Positions 14,712 to 24,356 are shown, counted from the first letter of the stretch. The stretch is DNA of 64,000 bases from Acidovorax sp. A1169 (GCF_030704685.1 NZ_JAUZDX010000002.1:496001-560000); one strand, 5' to 3'. Notes: generated by a model from the letters alone, not told the origin. Program-made: numbers and translations.

Positions 14712-15548
14712 CTATTGCGGGATGGGGGCGGCAGGCTTGCCTGCACCCTGGCGTATGGCGCCGATATGGCCGCGCAGCTCGTGCACGATGTCGCTGAACT
14801 CCTTGGTGTAGGTCAGCTCCAGGTCGCGCGGGCGCGGCAGCTCGATCTCGCGGCGCACCACGAAGCGGCCGGGGCTCTTGCTCATCACGTACACCGTGTC
14901 GGCCAGAAAGACAGACTCGCGCAGGTCGTGCGTCACCAGGATGACGTTGAATTTCTGCTCGGTCCACAGGTCGCGCAGGATGCACCACAGCTCCTCGCGC
15001 GTAAACGCGTCGAGCGCACCGAAGGGCTCGTCCAGCAGCAGCATCTTGGGCTCGTGGATCAGCGCGCGGCAGATGCTGGCGCGCTGCTGCATGCCGCCCG
15101 ACAGCTGCCAGGGGAACTTGTCCTCGTAGCCGCCCAGGCCCACCTTCTGCAGCAGCTTGCGCGCACGCTCTTCGTACTCCTTGCGCTTTTGCTTGAAGTG
15201 GCTGCGGTAGGGCTCCACGATCTCCAGAGGCAGCAGTACGTTGTCCACCGTGGTGCGCCAGGGCAGCAGCGAAGGCGCCTGGAAGGCCATGCCCGAGATC
15301 TTGAGCGGCCCGGTCACGGGCTTGCCGTCGATCAGGATCTTGCCCATCGACGGCATCTTCAGGCCCGTGGCCAGCTTCATGAATGTCGACTTGCCGCAAC
15401 CCGAAGGCCCGACGATGGCGATGAACTCGCCCTGGCGGATCTGCAGGTCGATGGCCTCGACGGCAAAGTGGTTCTGCGCGCGCAGCTCGTCGTTGTAGGC
15501 GAGCCAGACGTCACGGAAGTCCACGAAATAGGAATCGGCAGCCTGCAT
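14712..15548 (-). CDS. NitT/TauT-family ABC transporter ATPase
   Basis: A 278-residue ABC ATPase. Walker A GPSGCGKST, the signature LSGGMQQR, Walker B KMLLLDEP and the switch histidine in ILVTHDLRE are all intact. It resembles SsuB/TauB/NrtD proteins. The gene lies between the binding-protein and permease genes of the same operon. A 218-base gap before it holds an intergenic repeat (15692-15764). Confidence 0.92.
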   Translation of the reverse strand: MQAADSYFVDFRDVWLAYNDELRAQNHFAVEAIDLQIRQGEFIAIVGPSGCGKSTFMKLATGLKMPSMGKILIDGKPVTGPLKISGMAFQAPSLLPWRTTVDNVLLPLEIVEPYRSHFKQKRKEYEERARKLLQKVGLGGYEDKFPWQLSGGMQQRASICRALIHEPKMLLLDEPFGALDAFTREELWCILRDLWTEQKFNVILVTHDLRESVFLADTVYVMSKSPGRFVVRREIELPRPRDLELTYTKEFSDIVHELRGHIGAIRQGAGKPAAPIPQ

Positions 15549-15691
15549 CAGGGGTCCGTAGGTAAGGTTTGCGCATTGGGCCGTGTGAGCGGCCCGTGCA
15601 TTTCAGTGATCCATAGCGCTGTGCGCCACCCACACCGCACGAAACTGGCGAGGCCCAAGCCAGTGCCCCCGTGCAAGGGCCGCCCCGCCGC

Positions 15692-15764
15692 ACCGGGGGC
15701 GTCCCCCTCCCAGATTGCGAAGCAATATGAGAGAGGGGGAAGGCGCGAAGCGACTCAGGGGGTG
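15692..15764. repeat. Intergenic palindromic element of the Comamonadaceae type
   Basis: The stretch CCGGGGGCGTCCCCCTCC through GGCGCGAAGCGACTC to AGGGGGTG can fold into a hairpin (CCCCCTC/GAGGGGG). It resembles a short dispersed element frequent in Acidovorax and relatives between genes. Only one copy is in this window, so its repetitive nature is from general knowledge. It sits in the gap between the binding-protein and ATPase genes and may reduce downstream expression. Confidence 0.5.
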
Positions 15765-15766
15765 TT

Positions 15767-16798
15767 TCACTTCTTGGGAAGGATGTTCAGCTCGGCGGCG
15801 CTGGGCAGGAAGCTGTCGTTCCACACATCGTCGGCCTTCACGCGGGTCTTGGTGTTGAAGGCGTCGGATACCTGCGAGGCCATCAGCGACAGGCGGCCGG
15901 GCACGGCCTTGCCGAAGCCTTCGCTGCGTGCGTCGGGGCTGTTGATCACGGTGTCGATGGCCAACTGCAGGCGGCGCGTTTCCAGCGGCACGTTGACGAT
16001 GCCGTCGCGGGCCTTCACGTGCTCGATGGCGGCGGCTGGGTTGGCCATGACTTCCTTGGCGCCCTTGGTGAAGGCCTTGAGGAAAGCCTTGATCGCCTCG
16101 GGGTTCTCCTTGATGAGCTTGGGCGAGGCGATGATCACGTTGCCGTAGAGTTTCACGCCGAAGTCGGCGTAGGGCAGCACGACCACGTCGGCGGCCTTGG
16201 CGCCACGCGCTTCGAGGTTCAGCAGCGAGGTGAAGGTGAAGCCGGTGATGGCGTCCACGTCGCCGCGCACCAGCATGGTCTCGCGCAGCGGTGGGTCCAT
16301 GGCGGTCCACTGCACGCTGCCCACGCTGTTGGCCTTCTGGAAGATCGGGAAGGCGCGGCGGCCGGCGTCGAACACCGGGGCGCCGAGCTTCTTGCCTGCC
16401 AGGTCGGCCGGCTTGGTGATGCCGCTCTTCTTGAGCGCCATGACCGAGGCCGGGGTGTTGTTGTAGACCATCATCACCGCCACGGGCTTGTTCTGCGCGT
16501 CGGGGTTGTTGGCATGGAATTCCATCACCGCAGCCAGGTCGGCAAAGCCCATGTCGTAGGTGCCCGAGGCCACGCGCTGCACGGCGCCGCCCGAACCGTT
16601 GCCGGCGTCAACCGTCACGTCCAGGCCCGCCGCCTTGAAGTAGCCCTTGGCCACCGGCTGCAGGAACAGGGCGGCCGGGCCCTCGAAGCGCCAGTCGAGC
16701 TGGAACTTGATGGGCGTGGTGGCCTGCGCATGGGCCAGGGAGAAGCTGCCGGCGGCGACCAGCAGCACGGCGGCTTGCAGGAGGGAGCGTTTGTTCAT
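15767..16798 (-). CDS. NMT1/THI5-like ABC substrate-binding protein
   Basis: A 343-residue periplasmic protein with a signal peptide (MNKRSLLQAAVLLVAAGSFSLAHAQ) and an NMT1-type fold (FQLDWRFEGPAALFLQPVAKGYFKAAGLDV). It is clearly paralogous to the binding protein at 7700-8734, sharing GNGSGGAVQRVASGTYDMGFAD-like and PADLAGKKLGAPVFDA-like blocks. The ATG at 16796-16798 has AGGAACC upstream. It heads an operon with ATPase, permease and deaminase, and has its own sigma-54-type promoter at 16893-16908 but no riboswitch. Confidence 0.9.
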   Translation of the reverse strand: MNKRSLLQAAVLLVAAGSFSLAHAQATTPIKFQLDWRFEGPAALFLQPVAKGYFKAAGLDVTVDAGNGSGGAVQRVASGTYDMGFADLAAVMEFHANNPDAQNKPVAVMMVYNNTPASVMALKKSGITKPADLAGKKLGAPVFDAGRRAFPIFQKANSVGSVQWTAMDPPLRETMLVRGDVDAITGFTFTSLLNLEARGAKAADVVVLPYADFGVKLYGNVIIASPKLIKENPEAIKAFLKAFTKGAKEVMANPAAAIEHVKARDGIVNVPLETRRLQLAIDTVINSPDARSEGFGKAVPGRLSLMASQVSDAFNTKTRVKADDVWNDSFLPSAAELNILPKK

Positions 16799-16892
16799 GG
16801 GGAGGGTTCCTGTCGAGAGTGGCAGAGAAATAAAAAAAGGCGAAACGCGCTGGCGGCCGGTGTGCACCGCTGGTGTGCGATGCAGAGCAAAC

Positions 16893-16908
16893 AGCAAAAA
16901 CGATGCCC
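16893..16908 (-). promoter_or_regulatory. Candidate sigma-54 promoter of the second NMT1 transporter
   Basis: The minus strand reads GGGCATCGTTTTTGCT, with GG and GC 10 bases apart and the TTGCT end expected for sigma-54. It is almost the same as the element before riboswitch copy 1 (AGGCATCGTTATTGCA). The start codon lies about 95 bases downstream. Confidence 0.62.
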
Positions 16909-16954
16909 GCTTTCAGGGGAGCGGGGCCGGGGTGTGGCCTATTGTTCGCCAGAT

Positions 16955-17044
16955 TGGTGCATGTGGCCCTACAGGCTTTCCCGAAATGGTGCATGCCGTG
17001 AACGGGCATCGCCTGCAGCCCGCTCCAGCGCGCGCATTGGTGCA
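16955..17044. promoter_or_regulatory. Three TGCACCA half-sites, possible NtrC enhancer
   Basis: TGGTGCA (TGCACCA on the minus strand) occurs at 16955-16961, 16987-16993 and 17038-17044, 50-150 bases upstream of the sigma-54 element. TGCACCA is the half-site of the NtrC dyad. The last copy is followed after four bases by TGCAC, giving an inverted pair. No perfect full dyad is present, so NtrC binding is only suggested. Confidence 0.4.
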
Positions 17045-17118
17045 AACGTGCACGCCACATGGGCGCGCCAGTGGTACAACGAAAGTCCATTCTCAGTGAA
17101 CGGCTTTGGGAGGCCCCT

Positions 17119-17937
17119 ATGGCAAATATCCAGGATTTTTTCGAAAACGTGCAGTTGCCGACCATTCCTGACGTGGCGCGCGAGCTGATCGCCACCATGA
17201 AGGACGACGACATCCCCTTCGAGAAGGTGCGCGCGGCGATCTCCAAGGACCCGGCCCTCACGGCCAAGCTGATCCGCCTGGCCAACAGCGCGCGTTTTGG
17301 CCTGCCGCGCCAGGTGGCATCGCTCGACGATGCCATCACCATGGTGGGCCTGAATCAGGTGCGCACCCTGGCCCTGGCGTCGTGCATGTCCGGCGTGTTC
17401 AAGGACGCCTCGGGCGTGGACGCCGAAGCCTTCTGGAAGGAGAGCATGGCCATTGCCGGCTACTCGCAGTGGCTGGCGCGCACCCTGGGCTCGGACGTGC
17501 AGGAGTCGTGGCTGGCCGGCTTTCTGGTGCGTCTGGGCGAACTCATCATTGCGCAGAAGATGCCCGAGCAGATTCCCGCCATCGAGCAGTTGCCGCACCA
17601 TGCGGGAGGGCGCTGGGAGCGTGAGCGATCGCTGCTGGGCTTCACCGAGGCGCAGGTGACCGGAGAGCTGGCGCGCCGCTGGCGCTTCCCGGACACCATC
17701 GTGCGGGCGCTGGAGACGGCCGAAGACCCCGTGGCCTCCGTGCCGTTCTGCCGCCTGGGCGGCATCCTGCACGTGGCCACCTTGCTGGCCGAGATCGGGC
17801 TGGAAGAACCCAAGTCGCCCGCCGACACCATCGCCAGCCTGCCCGCCGAGGTGACCAAGGCCCTGCAACTCGACCCCGACTGGCTGGTGGAGCACCTGCC
17901 GCCCGTCGCAGGCTACGTGGACGTGTCGGTCCGTTAG
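17119..17937 (+). CDS. HDOD domain protein
   Basis: A 272-residue protein with a single HDOD domain (residues about 8-205). It starts NVQLPTIPDVARELIATMKDDD and includes ISKDPALTAKLIRLANSARFG. HDOD proteins are non-catalytic HD-domain relatives used in bacterial signalling and stress responses. It carries no GGDEF, EAL or receiver domain. The ATG at 17119 has GGGAGG at about 17108-17113. It stands alone, convergent with maeB, and shares the bidirectional terminator region at 17939-17972. Confidence 0.88.
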   Translation: MANIQDFFENVQLPTIPDVARELIATMKDDDIPFEKVRAAISKDPALTAKLIRLANSARFGLPRQVASLDDAITMVGLNQVRTLALASCMSGVFKDASGVDAEAFWKESMAIAGYSQWLARTLGSDVQESWLAGFLVRLGELIIAQKMPEQIPAIEQLPHHAGGRWERERSLLGFTEAQVTGELARRWRFPDTIVRALETAEDPVASVPFCRLGGILHVATLLAEIGLEEPKSPADTIASLPAEVTKALQLDPDWLVEHLPPVAGYVDVSVR

Positions 17938-17938
17938 C

Positions 17939-17972
17939 CAAAAAAAAGCCCCAGGGCCTGGGCCTTGGGGCT
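17939..17972 (-). terminator. Intrinsic terminator for maeB
   Basis: On the minus strand AGCCCCA...TGGGGCT (17947-17972) forms a strong hairpin with an inner GGCC pairing, followed by eight T. It lies directly between the convergent maeB and HDOD genes. Confidence 0.88.
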
Positions 17973-17995
17973 GCTTCGCGCGGGGGGGCCGCCGT

Positions 17996-20296
17996 CTACT
18001 TCGCCGTGCGCGAGCCCGCGTTGGCCGCAGCCAGCGCCGTCATGTTGACCACGCGGCGCACGGTGGCCGAGGGGGTCAGCACGTGGGCCGAGGCGGCGGC
18101 ACCCAGCAGGATGGGGCCGATGGTCGTGCCCTGGCCGCTGGTGGTCTTGAGCACGTTGAACAGAATGTTCGCGGCGTCCAGGTTGGGGCAGATCAGCACG
18201 TTGGCCGAGCCCTGCAGCGTGGTCTCCAGCAGGCTGCTGTGGCGCACGCTCTCGGACAGCGCGGCATCACCGTGCATCTCGCCATCGCATTCGATGTGCG
18301 GCGCGGCCTGCGCGAACAGGTCGCGCGCCAGGCGCATCTTGCGCGCCGACGGGCGGTTGGACGAACCGTAGTTGGAGTGCGACAGGAAGGCCACCTTGGG
18401 CGGCAGGCCAAAGCGCTGCACCTCGTCTGCAGCCATCTGGGCAATGGCGGCCAGGTGCTCGGCGTCGGGGTCTTCGTTGATGTAGGTGTCGGCAATGAAC
18501 AGCGTGTGCTCGGGCAGCATCAGCGCGTTCACCGTGGCAAAGCCGGGCGCACCCTTCTTCACGCCGATGATGTCGCGGATGTGCTCCAGGTGGCTGTCGA
18601 ACTTGCCCACCATGCCGCAGATCATCGCGTCGGCATCGCCGAGCTTGACCATGAGCGCCGCGATCAGCGTGTTGGAGCGGCGCACGGCGGCCTTGGACGC
18701 CTCGGGCGTGGCGCCACGGCGGCCCATGAGCTGGTGGTAGGTTTCCCAGTACTGGCGAAAGCGCGGGTCATCCTCGGGGTCGCAGATCTCCACGTCCTTG
18801 CCCGGCTGCAGGCGCAGGCCGGCCTTGGCGATGCGCGTGGCGATCACGGCAGGGCGGCCGATCAGGATGGGCTTGGCCAGGCCTTCGTCAACGGCCACCT
18901 GGGCGGCGCGCAGCACGCGGTCGTCTTCGCCTTCGGCATAGGCCACGCGCTGCGGGTTGGCCTTGGTGGCGGCAAACACGGGGCGCATGAACATGCTGGT
19001 CTGGTAGACAAAGCGCGTCAGGCTCTCGCGGTAGGCCGCATAGTCGGCAATCGGGCGTGTGGCCACGCCCGATGCCTCGGCAGCCTTGGCCACGGCAGGC
19101 GCGATGCGCAGGATCAGGCGCGCATCGAAGGGCGTGGGGATCAGGTAGTCCGGCCCAAAGGAGAGTTCTTTGCCCGCATAGGCGGCGGCCACCTCGTCAC
19201 TCATCTCGGCCTTGGCCAGGTCGGCGATCTCGCGCACGCAGGCCAGCTTCATGGCCTCGGTGATCTTGGTGGCGCCGCAGTCCAGCGCGCCGCGGAAGAT
19301 GTAGGGGAAGCACAGGACGTTGTTGACCTGGTTCGGGTAGTCCGAGCGGCCCGTGGCGATGATGCAGTCGGGGCGCACGGCCTTGGCCAGCTCGGGGCGG
19401 ATCTCGGGCTCGGGGTTGGCCAGCGCCAGGATGATGGGCTTGGTGCCCATGGTCTTGACCATCTCGGCCGTCAGCACGCCAGGGGCAGAGCAGCCCAGGA
19501 ACACGTCGGCACCATCGACCACATCGGCCAGGGTGCGGGCCTCGGTCTGCTGCGCATAGCGCTGCTTGGAGGCATCGAGCCCGCCGGGGCGGCCTTCGTA
19601 GATCACGCCCTTGGAGTCGACCATGAAGACGTTCTCGCGCTTCACGCCCAGGCCCACCATCACGTCCACGCAGGCAATGGCGGCAGCACCCGCGCCCGAG
19701 ACGGCGATCTTCACCGCGCCGATCTCCTTGCCCACCAGCTCCAGGCCGTTGAGCAGCGCGGCGCTGGAGATGATGGCCGTGCCATGCTGGTCGTCGTGGA
19801 AGACGGGGATGTTCAGCCGGTCCGACAGCTTCTTCTCGATGTAGAAGCACTCGGGTGCCTTGATGTCCTCGAGGTTGATGCCGCCCAGCGTGGGCTCCAG
19901 CGCCGCGATGATCTCCACCAGCTTGTCCGGGTCGCGCTCGGCCAGTTCGATGTCGAACACGTCCACGCCGGCGAACTTCTTGAACAGGCAGCCCTTGCCC
20001 TCCATCACCGGCTTGCTGGCCAGCGGGCCGATGTCGCCCAGGCCCAGCACGGCGGTGCCGTTGGTGATCACACCCACCAGGTTGCCGCGCGAGGTGTAGT
20101 CGAACGCCTTGGACGGGTCGGCCTCGATGTCGAGGCAGGGGTAGGCTACGCCCGGCGAGTACGCCAGCGACAGGTCGCGCTGGTTGGACAGGGGCTTGGT
20201 GGGGGTGACCGCGATCTTGCCCCGGCTGGGGTTGCGGTGGTATTCGCGAGCGGCGTCGCGCAGTGCCGCTTCGGCAGCGGAAAGGTTCTGTGTCAT
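17996..20296 (-). CDS. maeB: NADP-dependent malic enzyme, MaeB type
   Basis: A 766-residue enzyme that decarboxylates malate to pyruvate with NADP. Residues 1-430 form the malic enzyme domain: [41 protein letters not shown] and the NAD(P) loop [11 protein letters not shown]. Residues about 440-766 are a phosphotransacetylase-like regulatory domain ([35 protein letters not shown]). The length matches E. coli MaeB (759). The start used is the ATG at 20294-20296 (MTQNLS), with AGGA upstream; a longer in-frame form is possible. Regulation by acetyl-CoA is known in the family. Confidence 0.96.
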   Translation of the reverse strand: MTQNLSAAEAALRDAAREYHRNPSRGKIAVTPTKPLSNQRDLSLAYSPGVAYPCLDIEADPSKAFDYTSRGNLVGVITNGTAVLGLGDIGPLASKPVMEGKGCLFKKFAGVDVFDIELAERDPDKLVEIIAALEPTLGGINLEDIKAPECFYIEKKLSDRLNIPVFHDDQHGTAIISSAALLNGLELVGKEIGAVKIAVSGAGAAAIACVDVMVGLGVKRENVFMVDSKGVIYEGRPGGLDASKQRYAQQTEARTLADVVDGADVFLGCSAPGVLTAEMVKTMGTKPIILALANPEPEIRPELAKAVRPDCIIATGRSDYPNQVNNVLCFPYIFRGALDCGATKITEAMKLACVREIADLAKAEMSDEVAAAYAGKELSFGPDYLIPTPFDARLILRIAPAVAKAAEASGVATRPIADYAAYRESLTRFVYQTSMFMRPVFAATKANPQRVAYAEGEDDRVLRAAQVAVDEGLAKPILIGRPAVIATRIAKAGLRLQPGKDVEICDPEDDPRFRQYWETYHQLMGRRGATPEASKAAVRRSNTLIAALMVKLGDADAMICGMVGKFDSHLEHIRDIIGVKKGAPGFATVNALMLPEHTLFIADTYINEDPDAEHLAAIAQMAADEVQRFGLPPKVAFLSHSNYGSSNRPSARKMRLARDLFAQAAPHIECDGEMHGDAALSESVRHSSLLETTLQGSANVLICPNLDAANILFNVLKTTSGQGTTIGPILLGAAASAHVLTPSATVRRVVNMTALAAANAGSRTAK

Positions 20297-20534
20297 ACGG
20301 AAATCCTGGAGGAGATTCTCAGCAAATGCCAAAAATGAGCTTACTCCATGGCGAGTGCGATGAGAGTGAGGGTTAATGCGTTGATTGCATGGAGTCCAAC
20401 CCGGGTTCCATCGATGAAATGGTCACAGATTGGAAGCCTGGCCTTGCCCGGTGGGGCAGGTGAGGCGGCGTGGGCGGTGGGCCCCGGTGCATGGAAAAAA
20501 TCGGATTGTCTTCCTTTTCAGAAAGCCAATAGGC

Positions 20535-20852
20535 TTATCCAGGTTTGGACAGCCGTGCCTTTTTGTTGGCCTCCACCTTGCGGGTGGCCGGCGCCAGGCC
20601 GGGGATTTCGAGGGTGGTCAGGTCCAGGTGCGTCACGCCCATGCTGCGCAGCAGCAGCAAAAAGTCCGAGGCCTTGAACGCACCCCGGCTCTGCCGGGTG
20701 GTGAGGTTGTTCGGGGTTTGCTCGATGCCCAGCTCGGTGAGCAGCTCCGACACCTCCTGCCAGCCCCAGCGCTTGTCGTTCTTCGCGGCGGTCAGGGCCT
20801 TGCGCACCTGCTCCTTGGCGAGGGTGTGGACATGGTCGCTGTCGCTGCTCAT
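20535..20852 (-). CDS. Small DUF6471-like protein
   Basis: A 105-residue, mostly helical protein. AKEQVRKALTAAKNDKRWGWQEVSELLTELGIEQTPNNLTTRQSRGAFKASDFLLLLRSMG resembles DUF6471, a small helix-turn-helix-like family that may bind nucleic acid. Its ATG at 20850-20852 overlaps the AAA+ ATPase stop (ATGA), so the two are coupled. It is the last gene of the nine-gene operon. Family assignment is by eye and the function is unknown. Confidence 0.68.
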   Translation of the reverse strand: MSSDSDHVHTLAKEQVRKALTAAKNDKRWGWQEVSELLTELGIEQTPNNLTTRQSRGAFKASDFLLLLRSMGVTHLDLTTLEIPGLAPATRKVEANKKARLSKPG

Positions 20853-22693
20853 AGGCGCAACTGGCTGCGCACGCGCTTCATCTCGGCGTGCAGTTCGTCG
20901 GTGGTGCGGTGCTTGAACTTCTCGGGCAGCAGGCTGCGGCGCGAGGCCTCGGAGATGGCCAAAAGCTCCATGTACTCGATCATCAGCGTGTCGCGCGTGG
21001 GCATGTAGTCCACGGCGGCCTGCAAAAAAATCTCGCGCGTGAGCCGGCCGTCGGCGCGCTCGGCCAGGTCGATGGACAGCAGCGTCAGCGCTTCGAGCTC
21101 GGCGTTCGAGAACTCGGTGTCTTCGAGCGCGGCCTCCATCCAGCCGGCGCCGGTGCCTTCATCTTCGTCATCGTCCTGCGGCGGCTCTTCGATCGCCTTG
21201 CCAAAGCGCTTCAGGATCACGCGCACGATGTTCGCGCGCTCGGCCCCGTTCTCGGGGAAGAACAGCGGTATCTTGGTGTCGAAGCGGCCGGGCCGCTTCA
21301 TGTCGGCGTCGAGCTTGTCGGGCCGGTTGGTCATCATGATGAACAGCACCTGGCCGCGGTTGTCGGTGTCCGACATGAACTCCTTGAGCCGCGCCGTGAC
21401 CCGCGACGAGGTGCCGCCATCCTCGTCGCCTTCGCCGCCCAGGCTGCGGTCGCCCTCGTCGATAATCAGCGCGATGGGCCCCATGGCCTTGACCATGGCC
21501 AGCACCTTCTCCAGGTTGCTCTCGGTCGCGCCCACCCACTTGGAGCGGATGTTCTTGAGCATCACCGCCGGTATGCCGGCCTCGCGCACGAAAGCCTTGG
21601 TGACGAAGGTCTTGCCCGAGCCCATGGGCCCCACCACCAGAATGCCCATGGGGATGCGCGCCACGTTGCCCGAGCGGATGGCGGCGGCAATGGCGGCCAG
21701 CTCGGCCTTCACCATGCTCATACCGCCCACGCCTTCGAGACCGAATTTCGGCTCGACGAACTCGATCAGGCCAAAGCACTCCTGCGTCACCAGTTCGCGC
21801 TTGCGCGTGCGCAGCAGGGCCGCGATCTCCTCGAAGGCGTTGCCCTTGGCCGGCGCCTTGCTGCCCGGCTGCAGCAGGTGGCGTATCTGCTCGTTGGTCT
21901 GGCCGCTGGTCAGCTTGGTCAGCTGCTTGGCGCGCGCCTCGGCGTCCTCGGTGCCGGCAATCAGCTCCTTGATCAGGGCCTCGCGCTCGGCATCGTTGGG
22001 GGCCTGCACATTGGCGTCGTTGCCCAGCAGGCCGAACAGCTGCACCAGGCGCAGGCCCGAGGCCTGCTGTGCCAGCCGCGTGACCTGGCCGGCATCGAGC
22101 GAGCTGTCGGCCATGCGGATGGTGGTTTCGCGCTCAGCCTGGCCGGGCATGGGTATCTCGACGGTGGCAATGCGCGGGTTCGACAGGATCTGCGCGTTCA
22201 GCTCGGCCAGCGATTCCACCAGCAAAAACACCACGTTGTCGCTGTCGCCGATCTGCGGGTTGAGCGACCAGCGGTGCAGCTTGGCAATCGCCTGGCGGTC
22301 CTGCATGGTCATCATCGACGGGTCGCCCGCCGGGAACAGCGAGCCTGCGTAGTGGATCACCACTGCCGTGCCGCTTTCGTGCATCAGCGCGGCCTCGATG
22401 CCATCCAGTGGTTCTGCCTCGGTGTCGAAGGCGCGGCCCGCCAGCGCCTGCGTGCCCGAGGCGATGCTGTGCGAGAGCACACGCTTCTTCTTGCCCTCCA
22501 GCAGCGAGCGGAACAGGTACTGCTCCAGTTCGACGAACTTGCCATCGAGCAGGATGCGGTCGTAGATGTTGCGGTACAGCACGAAGACCGAGGCATCGCC
22601 GCTCAGGTAGCGCCGGCGCACGGTGTCGACCCAGGCCGGCGTGGCGGGCGTTGCGGTCGCGGCGGTCGTCGCGGGGGAGGAGGGTATGCTCAC
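20849..22693 (-). CDS. AAA+ ATPase of the PspA-linked operon
   Basis: A 614-residue protein with one AAA+ module in its second half. Walker A GPMGSGKT is near residue 355 and Walker B LIIDEGDRSLG near 410. Sensor-1 is in MMTNRPDKLDADMKRPGRFD, with the arginine finger and sensor-2 region beyond. The N-terminal half (residues 1-300) contains a degenerate-looking second ATPase-like region (VVFLLVESLAELN). It starts at a GTG at 22691-22693 with AAGGA before it. Directly downstream of the PspA gene, it may remodel PspA polymers as an AAA enhancer or disassembly factor; that is inference. Confidence 0.85.
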   Translation of the reverse strand: MSIPSSPATTAATATPATPAWVDTVRRRYLSGDASVFVLYRNIYDRILLDGKFVELEQYLFRSLLEGKKKRVLSHSIASGTQALAGRAFDTEAEPLDGIEAALMHESGTAVVIHYAGSLFPAGDPSMMTMQDRQAIAKLHRWSLNPQIGDSDNVVFLLVESLAELNAQILSNPRIATVEIPMPGQAERETTIRMADSSLDAGQVTRLAQQASGLRLVQLFGLLGNDANVQAPNDAEREALIKELIAGTEDAEARAKQLTKLTSGQTNEQIRHLLQPGSKAPAKGNAFEEIAALLRTRKRELVTQECFGLIEFVEPKFGLEGVGGMSMVKAELAAIAAAIRSGNVARIPMGILVVGPMGSGKTFVTKAFVREAGIPAVMLKNIRSKWVGATESNLEKVLAMVKAMGPIALIIDEGDRSLGGEGDEDGGTSSRVTARLKEFMSDTDNRGQVLFIMMTNRPDKLDADMKRPGRFDTKIPLFFPENGAERANIVRVILKRFGKAIEEPPQDDDEDEGTGAGWMEAALEDTEFSNAELEALTLLSIDLAERADGRLTREIFLQAAVDYMPTRDTLMIEYMELLAISEASRRSLLPEKFKHRTTDELHAEMKRVRSQLRL

Positions 22694-22768
22694 AGGGTTC
22701 CTTGGGCGTGGCGGGCGCGCCGCCCCGGGGCAGCGCGCGGTGGACTGCGGTGGCTGCTGCGCAGCGTG

Positions 22769-23473
22769 TTACATCTGCTTTGCGCCTGCGCCCTGGGCGC
22801 GGGCGGCCTTGAGCTGCGCCAGCTGTGCTTCGGCCGTGGCGCGCGAGGCACCCTTTTGCAGGCCCTTCATGCGCACGTCCAGGTCGGCGCCGCGCAGCTC
22901 GTCGCCCAGGTTGGCTTCGGAGATCACGTTGGCGATGTGGCCGCGCACGTTGTCCAGCGCGCGGATCTCGGCATCCACCGACAGGCCTTCGAGCTGGCTG
23001 TGGATCTGGATCTTGGCCTTGGCGCCGGCCAGCTTGGCCAGGTTGCGGTCGCGCTCGTCCTCCACGCGCTTGATCTCGCTCTTCATCTCGAGCAGCGCGT
23101 CCTTCATCTTCTCGGCCTCGGCCATGGCCGTCTCGGCCTCGGCCGTGAGCTCGGTCACCGACTGGTCGTTGTCGTTCTTCATCTGCAGAATGCTCACGGC
23201 CAGGTCGTCCTGGTTGGTGTCCATGGCCTGCTGCAGGTTGGCTTCGAGCTGGGCCTGCTTCTGCTTGGCGTTGTGCAGGCGCGTGGTCACGTCGTCACGC
23301 TGGCGGATGATGGCGCCCGCCGCCTTCTTCAGGCGGTCGTAGTTGGCCTTCATGCTGTTGATCGAGTTCTCGTACGCGATCTCGGGGTTGTTCTTTTCGA
23401 TGCCCGAGACGAAAAGCGAGAGAAAGCCGGTGAACAGGTTGCTCAGGCGGCCGAGGAAGTTGGAAGAAGCCAT
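22769..23473 (-). CDS. PspA/IM30-family protein
   Basis: A 234-residue coiled-coil protein of the PspA/IM30/Vipp1 family. The N-terminal amphipathic part (FLGRLSNLFTGFLSLFVSGIEKNNPEIAYENSIN) is followed by a long helical stretch, ANYDRLKKAAGAIIRQRDDVTTRLHNAK to about residue 190. Such proteins form membrane-binding polymers that protect the cell envelope under stress. It lies 16 bases after the 23490-24356 gene and 75 bases before the AAA+ gene. No pspF or pspBC is present, so this is not the classical Psp operon. Confidence 0.87.
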   Translation of the reverse strand: MASSNFLGRLSNLFTGFLSLFVSGIEKNNPEIAYENSINSMKANYDRLKKAAGAIIRQRDDVTTRLHNAKQKQAQLEANLQQAMDTNQDDLAVSILQMKNDNDQSVTELTAEAETAMAEAEKMKDALLEMKSEIKRVEDERDRNLAKLAGAKAKIQIHSQLEGLSVDAEIRALDNVRGHIANVISEANLGDELRGADLDVRMKGLQKGASRATAEAQLAQLKAARAQGAGAKQM

Positions 23474-23489
23474 GGTGCAGGTCCCTTGC

Positions 23490-24356
23490 TTAGCTGATGT
23501 TGACGTTGTCGAAGAAGATGCGGTGGTCCTGGGCAAACGCGGCAAAGCCCTGCTCGACCTGGGCCAGCATGGCCGCGCGCTGCGCGGGGTCGATGAAGTC
23601 GAAGGCGGCATTCACGCCCTGGGTGGCCCACTCGAAGTGGTCTGCCTCCACGGCACCGCCCTCGCCCGAGTGGATGCCCACCCAGGACAAGGCCTTGTGC
23701 TTGGTGTTGCCGATGTCCACCTCGGTGTGGAACAGGCGCTCGGCCAGGCCGCCGCCGGCCTCGCGCAGGGTGGCGCCGATCACGGTGAACTCGCGGTCGG
23801 CCAGCAGCTCGCTGCCCAGGTGGTAGCCCATGGCGTGGAAGATGGATGCGAGCGAATCGTCCTGCCCGCCGCCATAGCCGCGCAGCACGCCCTGGTTCAG
23901 CGCCTTCAGCCAGGCCGGCTCGGCCGCCAGCGCGTTCAGCGTGGCCATGTCGGCCCCCGGCATGGTGGTCTGCACGATGCCCTTGAGGAACGCCTGCGCC
24001 AGGCTGCGGTGCGGGTCGCGCGCGCGGGTGGAGTGGTCGTCGAACTCGTCGCGCGCCGCGTCGAAGATGTAACTGGCCACCAGCACGTTGCGGTCGGCCG
24101 CCGGCAAAAAGGGCTCGGCCGGGTCGGTGAACAGGTGGCGCGCGCAACCGATCTTGCCCGCCAGCGAGGCCACGCTGCAGCCGAAGTAGCCGTTCCAGGC
24201 GATGTAGCGCGCGAAGAAGCGCACCAGCCGGCCCGGCTCGTCGGAGACGATGGCGGCCTTCAGCGCGGCCTCCATCAGCCGCGTGTACTCGTCGAAATCG
24301 ACAAGGGTCTGCAGGTGCGATTTCTGTACGGTGGTGGTCGTCATGGCAGGGGTCAT
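23490..24356 (-). CDS. Conserved hypothetical protein of the ABC-PspA operon
   Basis: A 288-residue soluble, mostly helical protein with no signal peptide or membrane segment. I do not recognise its family. Visible features are a cysteine-containing stretch (YFGCSVASLAGKIGCARHLF), HAMGYHLGSELLADREF and a histidine-rich C-terminal half (FHTEVDIGNTKHKALSWVGIHSGEGGAVEADHFEWA). The latter resembles the iron-coordinating helices of heme-oxygenase-like proteins, but this is a weak impression. The ATG at 24354-24356 overlaps the previous stop (ATGA); another ATG lies 12 bases on. Confidence 0.72.
   Translation of the reverse strand: MTPAMTTTTVQKSHLQTLVDFDEYTRLMEAALKAAIVSDEPGRLVRFFARYIAWNGYFGCSVASLAGKIGCARHLFTDPAEPFLPAADRNVLVASYIFDAARDEFDDHSTRARDPHRSLAQAFLKGIVQTTMPGADMATLNALAAEPAWLKALNQGVLRGYGGGQDDSLASIFHAMGYHLGSELLADREFTVIGATLREAGGGLAERLFHTEVDIGNTKHKALSWVGIHSGEGGAVEADHFEWATQGVNAAFDFIDPAQRAAMLAQVEQGFAAFAQDHRIFFDNVNIS

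Noticed and set aside
16861-16880. TGCACCGCTGGTGTGC as a full NtrC dyad
   Set aside because: The spacing between half-sites is 3 bases instead of 5, and it lies downstream of the sigma-54 element.
18083-20338. Long plus-strand frame opposite maeB
   Set aside because: It is the antisense of the maeB gene, has no recognisable protein features and reflects high GC.
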